DNA of 27,503 nucleotides, taken from the NCBI GenBank assembly GCA_038205755.1, contig JBBRBN010000053.1:1-27503 (forward strand), given 5' to 3'. The number at the start of each line of letters is the position of its first letter. Positions within the stretch are counted from its first letter, which is position 1. Made by a program: the position numbers and the translations under genes. Below are positions 1-8,176 of the stretch, piece by piece. Source of the DNA: JANNWF01 sp038205755 (GTDB lineage: Bacteria; Pseudomonadota; Gammaproteobacteria; Xanthomonadales; Xanthomonadaceae). The notes beneath the pieces are model-generated. The model saw only the letters and a program-made list of their open reading frames with translations, ran no database searches and had not been told where the DNA came from.

Positions 1-79
1 GGCAAGCCCCCCGCCGATACGCGTTGCCCGCACAGACTCACCGCGCGATACTGCTCGCGCCCGTGGTCTCCACGGTGAA

Positions 80-123
80 GCGCGGTATCGGGCGAGACTT
101 GGCGGTTGAACCCGATACCGCGC
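80..123. repeat. Perfect 13-bp inverted repeat
   Basis: The arms are gcgcggtatcggg at 80-92 and cccgataccgcgc at 111-123, exact reverse complements around an 18-nt loop. No T-run follows on either strand, so it is not a typical rho-independent terminator. It could be a processing hairpin at the end of the galU transcript or a remnant of a repeat; the sequence does not decide. Confidence 0.6.
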
Positions 124-292
124 GTCCTCTCGCTCGGCGGCTTATCTACGCCGAAATCCCAACCCCGAAACAACCCCCGCCCGGCTCACGCCAGGACCGA
201 GTGCGTCCGTATGCCAAGTGACCAGACGTCGCTGTCGACCTCGGTCGATCAGGTGTAAGCGCCGAATAGACGCGGGTTTTCGCAGCCATCCA

Positions 293-332
293 CATCCCGC
301 GATCATCGCGCGAACGCATGAAACATGCGGGC
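293..332 (-). repeat. Solo end of the ~160-bp palindromic element
   Basis: Read on the minus strand, this begins gcccgcatgtttcatg, continues with gcgcgat and ends near gggatgtgg. It matches the left end of the copy at 25051-25210 over about 40 bases with few differences. Beyond 293 the similarity stops, so only one end of the element is here, from truncation or decay. Confidence 0.65.
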
Positions 333-352
333 CAACTGAGGCTCTGCTGACG

Positions 353-1231
353 TCAGGTCTCAGCCAGCGCGGCACGCATGTAGGCTCGCGCATCGTCGGC
401 CAGGTCATCGTGATCCAGCGCGAACCGGATCGTCGCTTCCACCAGTCCGATCCGGCTGCCGCAGTCAAACCGCCGCCCCGCAAACCGGTAGGCAAGCAGC
501 GGGCTGAGATCACGGAGTTCGGCGATGGCGTCGGTAAGCTGGATCTCGCCGCCCTTCCCAGGCCGGGTGTTCTCCAGCAGCGGAAAAATCTCCGGGCTCA
601 GCACATAGCGGCCAACCACGGCCAGCGTACTGGGCGCTACATCCGGATGGGGCTTCTCGACCATTCCCAGTATCGGGGCCGGGTTGGTGGTTACGCCGGC
701 GGTATCGACGATGCCGTAGCTGGCGGTTTGATCACGGGGCACATCCTGCACGGCAATCACGCTCGCTCCGTGCGCCTGTGCGACATCTGCCATCTGCCGG
801 AGCGCGCCGGGGCCGCGATTCCAGATCAGGTCGTCGGCCAGCATTACCGCAAACGGCTCGTTGCCCACCACCGGCTTCGCGCACAGCACCGCGTGCCCCA
901 ATCCGAGCGCCTCGGCCTGAGTGACGAAGACCGCCCGTACGTGCGCGGGCAGAACATCCCGGATCAAGGCGAGCAGTTCGGTCTTGCCTGCCTTCTCCAG
1001 CTTCTGTTCCAGCTCGTAGGCCTTGTCGAAGTAGTCCGCCACCGCATGCTTGTAGCGGTTGGTGACGAAGATCAGCGTGTCGCAGCCGGCCTCGATCGCC
1101 TCGTCCACCGCGTAGTGGATCAGCGGCCGGTCAATGATCGGCAGCATTTCCTTCGGCACGGTCTTGGTTGCCGGCAGAAAGCGTGTACCGAGCCCGGCAA
1201 CCGGGAAAACCGCTTTTCGAATCCTCGTCAT
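353..1231 (-). CDS. galU: UTP--glucose-1-phosphate uridylyltransferase
   Basis: Makes UDP-glucose from UTP and glucose-1-phosphate in the cytoplasm, a precursor for lipopolysaccharide core, O-antigen and exopolysaccharide. The 292-residue product has the family's usual length and starts with the nucleotide-binding stretch AVFPVAGLGTRFLPATKTVP. Further family motifs are the lysine in PKEMLPI, MLADDLI near the metal site, GMVEKP and GGEIQLTDAI. The ATG at 1231 is preceded by AGGGA (1241-1245) at a suitable distance. It is the last recognisable gene of the minus-strand run and lies downstream of the WbpM-like gene, separated from it only by a 164-bp palindromic element. A ugd gene, often next to galU in related bacteria, is not in the window. 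Confidence 0.96.
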   Translation of the reverse strand: MTRIRKAVFPVAGLGTRFLPATKTVPKEMLPIIDRPLIHYAVDEAIEAGCDTLIFVTNRYKHAVADYFDKAYELEQKLEKAGKTELLALIRDVLPAHVRAVFVTQAEALGLGHAVLCAKPVVGNEPFAVMLADDLIWNRGPGALRQMADVAQAHGASVIAVQDVPRDQTASYGIVDTAGVTTNPAPILGMVEKPHPDVAPSTLAVVGRYVLSPEIFPLLENTRPGKGGEIQLTDAIAELRDLSPLLAYRFAGRRFDCGSRIGLVEATIRFALDHDDLADDARAYMRAALAET

Positions 1232-1244
1232 CCGTGGTGTTCCC

Positions 1245-1408
1245 TAGTAGTCCGTTTCATCAAAACCTTGCCAAATGAAACGGACGGATTTTTTCGCAGG
1301 GCAAGGCGCGAGGAGGCGTCATAGTGGGCTCTATGGCAACGACGAGCAACGCAGCCATGCGGAAAAAGACGCCGTTTCATGGCATTGTTTTGATGAAACG
1401 AACTGCTA
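1245..1408. repeat. 164-bp palindromic MITE-like element between capD and galU
   Basis: The two ends are near-perfect inverted repeats: 1245-1283 begins tagtagtccgtttcatcaaa and the reverse complement of 1372-1408 begins tagcagttcgtttcatcaaa. Each end also folds on itself through cgtttcat/atgaaacg. The middle continues the symmetry with ttttttcgca against tgcggaaaaa, and catag/ctatg at the centre (about 1320-1335). No coding potential is visible. Its right end contains the TAG stop codon of the capD-like gene and its left end touches the ribosome binding site of galU, so it fills the whole gap. The structure fits a non-autonomous mobile element; the family is not identified. Confidence 0.75.
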
Positions 1409-3307
1409 ACCATTCCGTGGAGTGTTGCCGATCCGCGTGATGTAAACCACGTCCGGTTGTGTTGCCGACTCTGCCCGATACTCCGGCACCCAGTTGCGCA
1501 GCAGTTGCTCAAGCGCTGGCTCGTCGAAGCGCATGCTGGCCTGGCGCATCTGATTCAACGCGCTGTCGAGGCTGGCGCGCTGCAGCGGCCGCGAGCGCGC
1601 CAGCCAGATCTTTGGATGGCTGGTGAGCGCATAGTCCTCCTGCGCGTGAAACAGCTCTTCGAACAGCTTCTCGCCCGGCCGTAACCCAGTGTAGACGATG
1701 CGCACATCACGATCAGGATGCTTTCCGGCCAGGTAGATCATCTGCTCGGCAAGGTAGCGGATGCGCACCGGCTCCCCCATGTCGAGCGCGAACACCTCAC
1801 CGCCATTGCCCAACGTCATCGCCTGCAGAATGAGCTGGCAGGCCTCCGGAATGGTCATGAAGTAGCGGGTGATTTCCGGGTGGGTGACGGTGACCGGTCC
1901 ACCGCGGCGGATCTGCTCACGGAATAGAGGCACCACGCTGCCGGCTGACTCCAGCACATTGCCGAACCGCACAGTGACAAAGCGCGTCGCGCCGGCCTCG
2001 CCTTGCGCCTGGCAGACGATTTCCGCGAGCCGCTTGCTCGCACCCATCACGTTGGCGGGATTGACCGCCTTGTCGCTGGAGACCAGCAGGAAGCATTCCA
2101 CGGCATGCCGCGCACAGGCGCAAGCCAGCGTCTGGGTCGCCAACACGTTGTTGCGGATTGCCTCGCGAAGTTGAACCTCAAGCAGCGGTACATGTTTGAA
2201 CGCTGCGGCATGAAACACCAGCTGCGGCCGCACGCGCGCCAGTACGCGCTCGCAAACCGCTGAGTCCCCAACGTCACCCAGCACGCAGTGCAGAAGCAGC
2301 TGCGGAAACTCGGCGCGCAGCTCCTGCTCGATGCGATACAGATTGAATTCGGAAAGATCGACGATGGTCAGCGACTCGACCCCGAGCCGCGCCACCTGCC
2401 GGCACAGCTCGGAGCCAATCGAACCGCCGCCGCCGGTCACCAACGCCCGACGTTCGGCCAGTGCAATCCGAATTGCCGACCAGTCCAGCGAAACCGGATC
2501 GCGACCAAGCAGATCCTCGATCGCGACTTCTTTCAGCTCATTGAAGCTCGACCTCCCTTCGACCACGTCACGCAGGTGCGGCACCGTGCGAAACGGCAGC
2601 CCGGCGGCCTCGCACAGCTCAACCACCCGCTGCATCTGTTGGTTGCTCGCCGTCGGCATGGCGATCAAGAGCATTTGCGCAGCGGACTCGCGCGCCAACT
2701 CAGGCAGCTTCTCCAGGCTACCCAGCACCGGCACGCCGTGCACCTTGGCCCCGCGCAGGGCGCGGTTGTCGTCAAGAAACCCGACCGGGCGATAGCGCTC
2801 CTCGCGCTTCAGATCGCGTACCAGCGCCTCGCCCGCGCGACCGGCACCCAGGATCAGTACTCGCCGCGCCGGAATCTGCGACGGTGCGCCGTAGCGGCTG
2901 TCCTTCCAGAAGCGGTACATCAGGCGCGGGGCGCCGAGAAAAACCAACAGCGCCAGCGGGTAGAGCACCAGCACCGATCGCGGCACGCCCTCCAGCCGGC
3001 TGAACAGAAACAGGGCCAGGCTGATTGCAAGCGCGCCAAAAACGCCGGCCCGGGCAATGTTCCACAGGTCGGGCAAGCTGGCGAAACGCCACAGGCCGCG
3101 ATACAGGCCCGTCCACCACAGGACCAGCCCCTGAGCGGCCAGTACCAGCGGCAGCTCGGGCGCAAACAGCGGAATCTGCGGCGCGTCCTGCTGCAAGCTG
3201 TAGCGCACCAGATTCATGACATACCAGGCGAGCCAGACCATCGCAAGGTCATGCAGAACCACCGCGATGCGCGGATGGACTCGGGCGATCAGGCGACCAA
3301 ACGGCAT
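1406..3307 (-). CDS. Membrane-anchored nucleotide-sugar 4,6-dehydratase, WbpM/CapD family
   Basis: Members convert UDP-GlcNAc to a 4-keto-6-deoxy sugar at the inner membrane for O-antigen or capsule synthesis. At 633 residues it has the long form. Hydrophobic segments lie at about 15-35, 52-68, 85-103 and 110-127, followed by a first Rossmann motif (LILGAGRAGEALVRDL, from 151) and the catalytic SDR domain with TGGGGSIGSE (291-300). SSDKAVNPANVMGASKR (410-426) shows the substitution of Met421 for the usual SDR tyrosine before Lys425, typical of WbpM/FlaA1-like enzymes. The ATG at 3307 follows AAGGAG. It lies 37 nt downstream of the GT4 transferase gene, as expected for co-transcription. The TAG stop lies in the end of a repeat element. 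capD or wbpM would be reasonable names; the exact substrate is not readable. Confidence 0.93.
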   Translation of the reverse strand: MPFGRLIARVHPRIAVVLHDLAMVWLAWYVMNLVRYSLQQDAPQIPLFAPELPLVLAAQGLVLWWTGLYRGLWRFASLPDLWNIARAGVFGALAISLALFLFSRLEGVPRSVLVLYPLALLVFLGAPRLMYRFWKDSRYGAPSQIPARRVLILGAGRAGEALVRDLKREERYRPVGFLDDNRALRGAKVHGVPVLGSLEKLPELARESAAQMLLIAMPTASNQQMQRVVELCEAAGLPFRTVPHLRDVVEGRSSFNELKEVAIEDLLGRDPVSLDWSAIRIALAERRALVTGGGGSIGSELCRQVARLGVESLTIVDLSEFNLYRIEQELRAEFPQLLLHCVLGDVGDSAVCERVLARVRPQLVFHAAAFKHVPLLEVQLREAIRNNVLATQTLACACARHAVECFLLVSSDKAVNPANVMGASKRLAEIVCQAQGEAGATRFVTVRFGNVLESAGSVVPLFREQIRRGGPVTVTHPEITRYFMTIPEACQLILQAMTLGNGGEVFALDMGEPVRIRYLAEQMIYLAGKHPDRDVRIVYTGLRPGEKLFEELFHAQEDYALTSHPKIWLARSRPLQRASLDSALNQMRQASMRFDEPALEQLLRNWVPEYRAESATQPDVVYITRIGNTPRNG

Positions 3308-3344
3308 CAGCGGGGGCTCCTTCCCGGATCGCTCTGGCGGGTCA

Positions 3345-4373
3345 TCAGGGTGTGGCTGCCTGACGCAGCAGCGCCTGCCGGCTCACAAGCCAGACCAGCG
3401 AGCCAAGCGCTGCGACCGCAACCAGCGCGGCGAGTTCTGGCAGCCAGCCCGCGGTTGCCAGCAGCACGAAAGGCGTCGCCACCATCAAGGTCCAGGCAAG
3501 GTACAGCCAGGCAACCGCAGCGTGGGACCAGCCGCTGCGAATCAACCACTGGTAAAGATGCTCCCGATGCGCCTGATACCAGCGCCGCCCGGCCAGCATG
3601 CGCCAAACGAGCGTCAGTCCCGCGTCCACCCACAGCGCCGAGGTGAGCGTGAGTAGCAGCCATACGCTGACATCACCGCTTCGAACCAAGGTCAATCCCA
3701 GTACGCCGATCAGCAGACCGAGCGCCCCGCTCCCGACATCGCCCAGGAAGATCCGCGCCTGCGGAAAATTGAATGGCAGAAATCCCGCCGTGCTCGCGAC
3801 CAGCAGCCCGGCCAGCAGAGCGGCGGGCCAGCTCGCAGCGAATGCTGCCAGCAGCATAAGTACGCTAGCCACTCCCATGGCCTGCAGCGCCAGCAGGCCG
3901 TTCGATCCGTCCATGAAATTGCTGAAGTTGATCGCGGTCATCAACAGCAGGACGGCAACAGCGGCAACCAGCCCGTCGGCTGGATCACGCGGCAAAGGCA
4001 AGATGGTAGCTACAAGCAAACAGGCTGAGGCCGCATGGACCGCCAGCCGGCGCAGCGCCGGCTGCGGCCGATGGTCATCGAGCCAACCGATTGCGGCTAC
4101 TGCCAGCAGCGCCAGCGCAACCGTCGCGGCCAGCAGAACAGGCACGAAACCGAGCAGCGCCAGCAGCTTGAGCGCAGCCAGATAGGCGACCACGATACCC
4201 ACACCGCCGCCGCGCGCAGTCGGCGTCGTATGGCTGCGGCGTCGACCTGGCTCATCCAGCAGTCCCCGACCTGTGCTGTAGCGGATCGCTGCCAGCACCA
4301 GCAGCGCCGAGAACCCGAAGCCGCCCAGCAGCAGGACCAGCCACACCAGGAGCGAGGGCGCCGCTTCGCTCAT
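3345..4373 (-). CDS. Undecaprenyl-phosphate sugar-1-phosphate transferase, GT4 (WecA/WbpL-like)
   Basis: Transfers a HexNAc-1-phosphate from a UDP-sugar to undecaprenyl phosphate, starting O-antigen or related glycan repeat units at the inner membrane. The 342-residue product is almost entirely membrane segments. Family motifs are present in order: Asp-Asp at 99-100 (GWLDDHRP), NFMDGSNGL at 152-160, FLGDVGS at 209-215 and HREH at 269-272. The ATG at 4373 overlaps the lapB stop as ATGA, so translation is probably coupled; the longer frame upstream is only read-through of lapB sequence in another frame. Followed by a WbpM-like dehydratase, it resembles the WbpL/WbpM pair of Pseudomonas. The sugar used (GlcNAc, QuiNAc or FucNAc) cannot be decided from the sequence. 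Confidence 0.92.
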   Translation of the reverse strand: MSEAAPSLLVWLVLLLGGFGFSALLVLAAIRYSTGRGLLDEPGRRRSHTTPTARGGGVGIVVAYLAALKLLALLGFVPVLLAATVALALLAVAAIGWLDDHRPQPALRRLAVHAASACLLVATILPLPRDPADGLVAAVAVLLLMTAINFSNFMDGSNGLLALQAMGVASVLMLLAAFAASWPAALLAGLLVASTAGFLPFNFPQARIFLGDVGSGALGLLIGVLGLTLVRSGDVSVWLLLTLTSALWVDAGLTLVWRMLAGRRWYQAHREHLYQWLIRSGWSHAAVAWLYLAWTLMVATPFVLLATAGWLPELAALVAVAALGSLVWLVSRQALLRQAATP

Positions 4374-5542
4374 TCGCCGATCGGACCGTGGATGGGCTTG
4401 ATGGAATCCCAGCTTTTGCAGCTGGGACACTGCCAGTGGTGAGCGCGCGCACCGAATCCGCAGCGTCCGCATCGATAGGCGGACGAACCCGCGACCAGCT
4501 GATCGGTCAGCTGCTTGAGCACCTGCAGCACATCGCGCTCCTGCGGACCGCTGTCGGCCATGCTCAGATCGATCAGCGCCCCCTGCCCGCGCACTGACGG
4601 CCGCTGCCTGAGGTGCCTGACCAGAAACTCCACCGCGTGGTCGCGGCCCTGCTCGCGCTCGATCAACCGGGTCAGGGCGAGAAGGGGCGAGACCCCTGGA
4701 TGGCGCTCCATCATTTCGGTCAGGAAAGCACGCGCCCGATGCGCCTCGTCGCGCCGCTCGCACGCCGCCATCAGCTGCGCGAGGACCTCCGGCAACATCT
4801 CCGGCTCGTGCCGTGCAACCCGTTCGAAGGCCCGAATCGCCGCCAGATCATTGCCACTGGCGGCTTCGATCTCGCCGTCCAGTATTCCGGCGCGAACGCA
4901 GTTCGGCTCCGCTTCGAACGCCTGGGTCAGGCTGACTCGGGCGCAGGCAAGCTCCCCGCGCTGCCGCGACTGCTCGGCACATTCACAGTGGAACTGCGCC
5001 ACCATCGGTCCAGTGCGTTCGCCGGTGGCCGCCTCGAACCGGATCGCGTGCTCAATTGCCTTGGGCCAATCGCGCTCCTGCTGATAGATCGAGATCAGGT
5101 GGCGGAGCGCCTGGGGTGCCGATGCCTCCAGCTTGACGAGGTCGGTAAACAGCGTTTCGGCCCGGTCCAACAGGCCGGCGCGCATGTAGTCTTCGCCAAG
5201 CTCAAGCACCGCCTGGGTCTTCTGCTCCTCGGTCAGACCGGTGCGTGCGATCAGGTTCTGGTGCACCCGAATGGCCCGATCAACCTCGCCGCGGCGGCGG
5301 AACAGGTTGCCAAGCGCGAAGTGGGTCTCGACCGTCTGTTTATCGACCTCGGCGATCTTGAGAAACACTTCGATTGCCTTGTCCGGCTGCTCATTGAGCA
5401 GGTAGTTCAAGCCGCGGAAGTACGTGGTGGAAAGCCGGCTGACCTTTCGTCCGGTGTGCCGCGCGCTGCCGCGTCGACCGGCCCACCAGCCCGACAACGC
5501 CGCCACTGGCAGCAGCAGGAAGATCAGCTGCAGCTCGCTCAT
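4370..5542 (-). CDS. lapB: Lipopolysaccharide assembly protein B
   Basis: LapB (YciM) is an inner-membrane TPR protein that, in Escherichia coli, links LPS synthesis to transport and directs FtsH-dependent breakdown of LpxC. The 390-residue product has an N-terminal membrane anchor (about 4-21), repeated TPR helices from about 38 to 340, and a C-terminal rubredoxin-like zinc or iron knuckle with Cys358, Cys361, Cys372 and Cys375 (RCGRCG and QCPSCKSW). Length and layout match the family closely. Its ATG overlaps the lapA stop as ATGA and its own stop overlaps the start of the GT4 gene in the same way, giving a tightly coupled lapA-lapB-GT4 unit. Confidence 0.96.
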   Translation of the reverse strand: MSELQLIFLLLPVAALSGWWAGRRGSARHTGRKVSRLSTTYFRGLNYLLNEQPDKAIEVFLKIAEVDKQTVETHFALGNLFRRRGEVDRAIRVHQNLIARTGLTEEQKTQAVLELGEDYMRAGLLDRAETLFTDLVKLEASAPQALRHLISIYQQERDWPKAIEHAIRFEAATGERTGPMVAQFHCECAEQSRQRGELACARVSLTQAFEAEPNCVRAGILDGEIEAASGNDLAAIRAFERVARHEPEMLPEVLAQLMAACERRDEAHRARAFLTEMMERHPGVSPLLALTRLIEREQGRDHAVEFLVRHLRQRPSVRGQGALIDLSMADSGPQERDVLQVLKQLTDQLVAGSSAYRCGRCGFGARAHHWQCPSCKSWDSIKPIHGPIGE

Positions 5543-5826
5543 AGGCGCTGCTCACCGATCCGCGCCGGAACGCCCGCGTTCTCTCTGGTGACGACTGCGT
5601 GCTGCTGCCGACCAAGCCTCCGACGCAACGGCACCACGACGCCCGCCCAAACGCAAAGCCCCCCAAGCAAGGCGCCGCACAGACCCGCAAGCAGCAGACC
5701 GACGCCGAGCCTGAGCTCGACCGCGTCAAAATAGAAGTCGAGCAGCACCATCTGCGGATTCAGCGCGCCAAACAGCGCCCCTGCCGCGACGACAGTCAAA
5801 CAGAAGATCAGGTATGCAATGCGCAC
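5539..5826 (-). CDS. lapA: Lipopolysaccharide assembly protein A domain protein
   Basis: Small inner-membrane partner of LapB. Two hydrophobic segments (about 2-20 and 39-60) surround the family signature GALNPQMVLLDFYF, followed by a basic stretch (PLRRRLGRQ). There is no ATG at the 5' end. The frame opens with TTG at 5832, but a GTG at 5826 gives a protein starting (M)RIAYLIF, as is usual for LapA, and puts a GGGGG run at a normal ribosome-binding distance, so I choose the GTG (95 residues). The position just upstream of lapB with a 4-bp overlap supports the call. Confidence 0.88.
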   Translation of the reverse strand: MRIAYLIFCLTVVAAGALFGALNPQMVLLDFYFDAVELRLGVGLLLAGLCGALLGGLCVWAGVVVPLRRRLGRQQHAVVTRENAGVPARIGEQRL

Positions 5827-5884
5827 GGGCAAGCCCCCGTTGGATATCAGTCGTCAGCTTAACGGACCGCAGGTCGCATGCGTT

Positions 5885-5900
5885 GCCCCGATTGCGGGGC
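5885..5900. other. Stem-loop between ihfB and lapA
   Basis: gccccg at 5885-5890 and cggggc at 5895-5900 form a perfect 6-bp GC stem with a 4-nt loop. It has no T-run on either side. It could mark RNA processing or pausing between ihfB and lapA; the function is unknown. Confidence 0.45.
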
Positions 5901-5941
5901 GCTCCCGGATGTCGCCACAGCACGCTGCTTCAGGCAGGCCG

Positions 5942-6232
5942 TCAGGCCGCGCCTGGGCCGTTGACGCGCTCGCGGAGTTCCTTGCCCGGCTTGAAATGCG
6001 GAACGTGCTTGCCCGGCAGCGCAACTGAATCACCGGTTTTGGGGTTGCGACCAATGCGCGGCGGCCGGAAGTGCAGCGAAAAGCTGCCAAAGCCGCGGAT
6101 TTCGATACGTTCGCCGCCGGCCAATGCATCACCCATCTGGTCGAGCAGCGTCTTGACCGCGAGGTCGACATCGTCGGCCTTCAGGTGCGCCTGACGCAAG
6201 GTCAACGCCTCGATGAGTTCAGACTTGGTCAT
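5942..6232 (-). CDS. ihfB: Integration host factor subunit beta
   Basis: The beta chain of the IHF heterodimer bends DNA at specific sites in the nucleoid. The 96-residue product starts MTKSELIEAL as in Escherichia coli IHF-beta and contains the HU/IHF signature ERIEIRGFGSFSLHFRPPR and GRNPKTGDSVALPGKHVPHF, ending in FKPGKELRERVN. An upstream GTG at 6274 would add 14 residues, but homologues begin at the ATG used here. No strong ribosome binding site is visible, so translation may depend on the upstream rpsA region. The position downstream of rpsA is the classic gammaproteobacterial order. Confidence 0.96.
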   Translation of the reverse strand: MTKSELIEALTLRQAHLKADDVDLAVKTLLDQMGDALAGGERIEIRGFGSFSLHFRPPRIGRNPKTGDSVALPGKHVPHFKPGKELRERVNGPGAA

Positions 6233-6276
6233 GCGGGTCGAGAGCAGTTCACGGGACGTGGATGGAGAGTACACCC

Positions 6277-6299
6277 GCAGCCCGCCATTGGCGGGCCGC
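6277..6299. other. Stem-loop between rpsA and ihfB
   Basis: gcagcccgcca (6277-6287) pairs with tggcgggccgc (6289-6299), with one A:C mismatch on this strand that becomes a G:U pair in the minus-strand transcript. The stem is very GC-rich but no T-run follows toward ihfB, so it is not an obvious rho-independent terminator. It could pause polymerase or protect the 3' end of rpsA mRNA, allowing different amounts of S1 and IHF-beta. Confidence 0.55.
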
Positions 6300-6312
6300 A
6301 GGTCTCCCTACA

Positions 6313-8010
6313 TTACTCGGACTTCGCCTCTTCGGACCGACCAAGCTGCTCGCGCAGCAGCGCGCCCAGCTTGGTGGTGCCGCTGGCGGCGCTGGAGGCG
6401 CTGGAGTACTCGTCCATCGTCTCGCGCAGGTCCGCTTCGTCCTTGGCCCGGATCGACAGCTGCAGGGTGCGACCCTTGCGATCCATGCCGATGAACTTCG
6501 CTTCGACTGCCTCGCCGACTTTGAGGTACTGCGTCGCGTCTTCGACCCGCTCCTTGGCGATATCCGCGGCCCGGACGTAGCCCTCGATACCGTCGCCCAG
6601 ATCAATGGTGGCGCCCTTCGAGTCAACTTCCTTCACCGTGCCGGTGACGATGCTGCCCTTGGTGTTGGCCGCCATGTACTGGCCGAACGGATCCTGCTCA
6701 AGCTGCTTGACGCCCAGCGAGATGCGCTCGCGCTCCGGATCAACCGCCAGCACCACGGCCTCGACCGTGTCGCCCTTCTTGAAGTTGCGCACGATGTCGT
6801 CGCCAGTGGCGTTCCACGACACGTCGGACAGGTGCACCAGGCCATCGATGCCGCCATCCAGACCCACGAACACGCCGAAGTCGGTGATCGACTTGATCTG
6901 GCCGGAGACGCGGTCGCCCTTCTTGAAGTTGGAGGCAAACGCCTCCCACGGGTTCTGCGCGCACTGCTTGATGCCCAGCGAGATGCGTCGACGCTCTTCA
7001 TCCACGTCCAGCACCATGACCTCGGTCTCGTCGCCGACCTGCACCACCTTGGACGGATTGACGTTCTTGTTGGTCCAGTCCATCTCGGACACGTGCACCA
7101 GGCCTTCGACGCCCGGCTCGATCTCGACGAAGCAGCCGTAGTCGGTGACGTTGGACACCTTGCCAAAGATGCGGGTGTTGTTCGGGTAACGGCGGGCGAT
7201 GTTGTCCCACGGATCCTCGCCCATCTGCTTCAGGCCGAGGCTGACGCGGTTGCGCTCGCGATCAAACTTGAGCACGCGGACCTGCAGCTCGTCGCCGACG
7301 TTGACCACTTCGGACGGATGACGCACGCGCTTCCACGCCATGTCGGTGATGTGCAGCAGGCCATCGATGCCGCCGAGGTCGACGAATGCGCCGTAGTCGG
7401 TGAGGTTCTTGACCACGCCCGGCAGGATAGCGCCTTCCACCAGCCGCTCCATCAGCTGCTCGCGCTCTTCCGAGTGCTCGCTCTCGACCACTGCGCGACG
7501 CGAAACCACCACGTTGTTGCGCTTGCGATCGAGCTTGATGATCTTGAACTCGAGTTCCTTGCCCTCGAGGTAAACCGGGTCGCGCACCGGACGTACATCG
7601 ACCAGCGAACCCGGCAGGAACGCGCGGACTTCCTTGATGTCGACGGTGAAGCCGCCCTTGACCTTGCCGCTGATGCGACCGACCACCGTGGCGGCAGCCT
7701 CCATCGCTTCTTCCAGCTCGTCCCACACCATCGAGCGCTTGGCCTTCTCGCGCGACAGCACGGTCTCGCCGAAGCCGTTCTCGAGAGAATCGAGCGCGAC
7801 CTTGACTTCATCGCCGACGCCGACATCGATCTCGCCATCATCGTTGCGGAACTGCTCGATGGGGACGATGCCTTCGGACTTGAGGCCGGCGTTGATCACG
7901 ACGACGTCCGAACGGACTTCTACAACGATGCCGGTGACAATGGAGCCGGGCTTGAGCTTGGCCAGTTTGGCTTCGCTCTGCTCGAACAGTTCGGCAAAAC
8001 TCTCGGTCAT
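6313..8010 (-). CDS. rpsA: 30S ribosomal protein S1
   Basis: S1 binds mRNA on the 30S subunit and is needed to translate most messages. The 565-residue product (Escherichia coli: 557) has six consecutive S1 RNA-binding repeats, with starts near residues 20, 104, 190, 276, 363 and 450. The later repeats carry the typical G-x-F/V-V-x(3-5)-G-x-x-G-L-x-H pattern, for example VDLGGIDGLLHITDMAW and VGLDGGIDGLVHLSDVSW; the first two are divergent, as in the family. The start MTESFAELFEQS at 8010 is conserved and follows GGAAA; the open frame upstream is not part of the protein. It lies 166 nt downstream of cmk. Confidence 0.98.
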   Translation of the reverse strand: MTESFAELFEQSEAKLAKLKPGSIVTGIVVEVRSDVVVINAGLKSEGIVPIEQFRNDDGEIDVGVGDEVKVALDSLENGFGETVLSREKAKRSMVWDELEEAMEAAATVVGRISGKVKGGFTVDIKEVRAFLPGSLVDVRPVRDPVYLEGKELEFKIIKLDRKRNNVVVSRRAVVESEHSEEREQLMERLVEGAILPGVVKNLTDYGAFVDLGGIDGLLHITDMAWKRVRHPSEVVNVGDELQVRVLKFDRERNRVSLGLKQMGEDPWDNIARRYPNNTRIFGKVSNVTDYGCFVEIEPGVEGLVHVSEMDWTNKNVNPSKVVQVGDETEVMVLDVDEERRRISLGIKQCAQNPWEAFASNFKKGDRVSGQIKSITDFGVFVGLDGGIDGLVHLSDVSWNATGDDIVRNFKKGDTVEAVVLAVDPERERISLGVKQLEQDPFGQYMAANTKGSIVTGTVKEVDSKGATIDLGDGIEGYVRAADIAKERVEDATQYLKVGEAVEAKFIGMDRKGRTLQLSIRAKDEADLRETMDEYSSASSAASGTTKLGALLREQLGRSEEAKSE

Positions 8011-8056
8011 GGGTTGATTTCCGGTTGAACGAACGGGCACCGGCTGCGCTTGCAGC

Positions 8057-8072
8057 ACGTGGCCCACCACGT
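8057..8072. other. Small hairpin in the rpsA leader
   Basis: acgtgg and ccacgt (8057-8062 and 8067-8072) form a 6-bp stem with a cccа-type 4-nt loop about 47 nt upstream of the rpsA start. Leaders of rpsA are known to be structured and self-regulated in Escherichia coli; whether this hairpin takes part is speculation. Confidence 0.3.
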
Positions 8073-8176
8073 TAGCGGTGCGGATGCACCTGATGGGGAA
8101 AACCGGCAGGACGCCGGGGCTGTCCGCCACGCCAAACGGCGAGCGCAGTGCGCGGGAGGCGGCGGCGTGATTCGCC

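Larger units (their letters stand above)
1..352. other. Intergenic stretch downstream of galU, no convincing gene
   Basis: No open frame here has a recognisable protein, a good ribosome binding site or a conserved motif. The stretch holds a short hairpin at 61-75 (ccgtgg/ccacgg with a 3-nt loop), a perfect 13-bp inverted repeat at 80-123, several copies of a cgatac-type motif (near 15, 46 and 114), and at about 293-332 one end of the palindromic element seen in fuller form at 23232-23392 and 25051-25210. I see no rho-independent terminator for galU. Confidence 0.6.

Noticed and set aside
84..120. Possible tRNA-like T-arm (gggttcaacc on the minus strand)
   Set aside because: No cloverleaf can be formed around it; the flanking stems do not pair as a T-arm.
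218..1324. Long plus-strand frame opposite galU
   Set aside because: It is antisense to a clear galU, has the Arg/His/Gln-rich composition of a shadow frame in GC-rich DNA, and contains no family motif.
6262..8028. 588-codon plus-strand frame opposite rpsA
   Set aside because: It is antisense to ribosomal protein S1; its repeated Asp/His/Val/Leu pattern mirrors the S1 repeats on the other strand.
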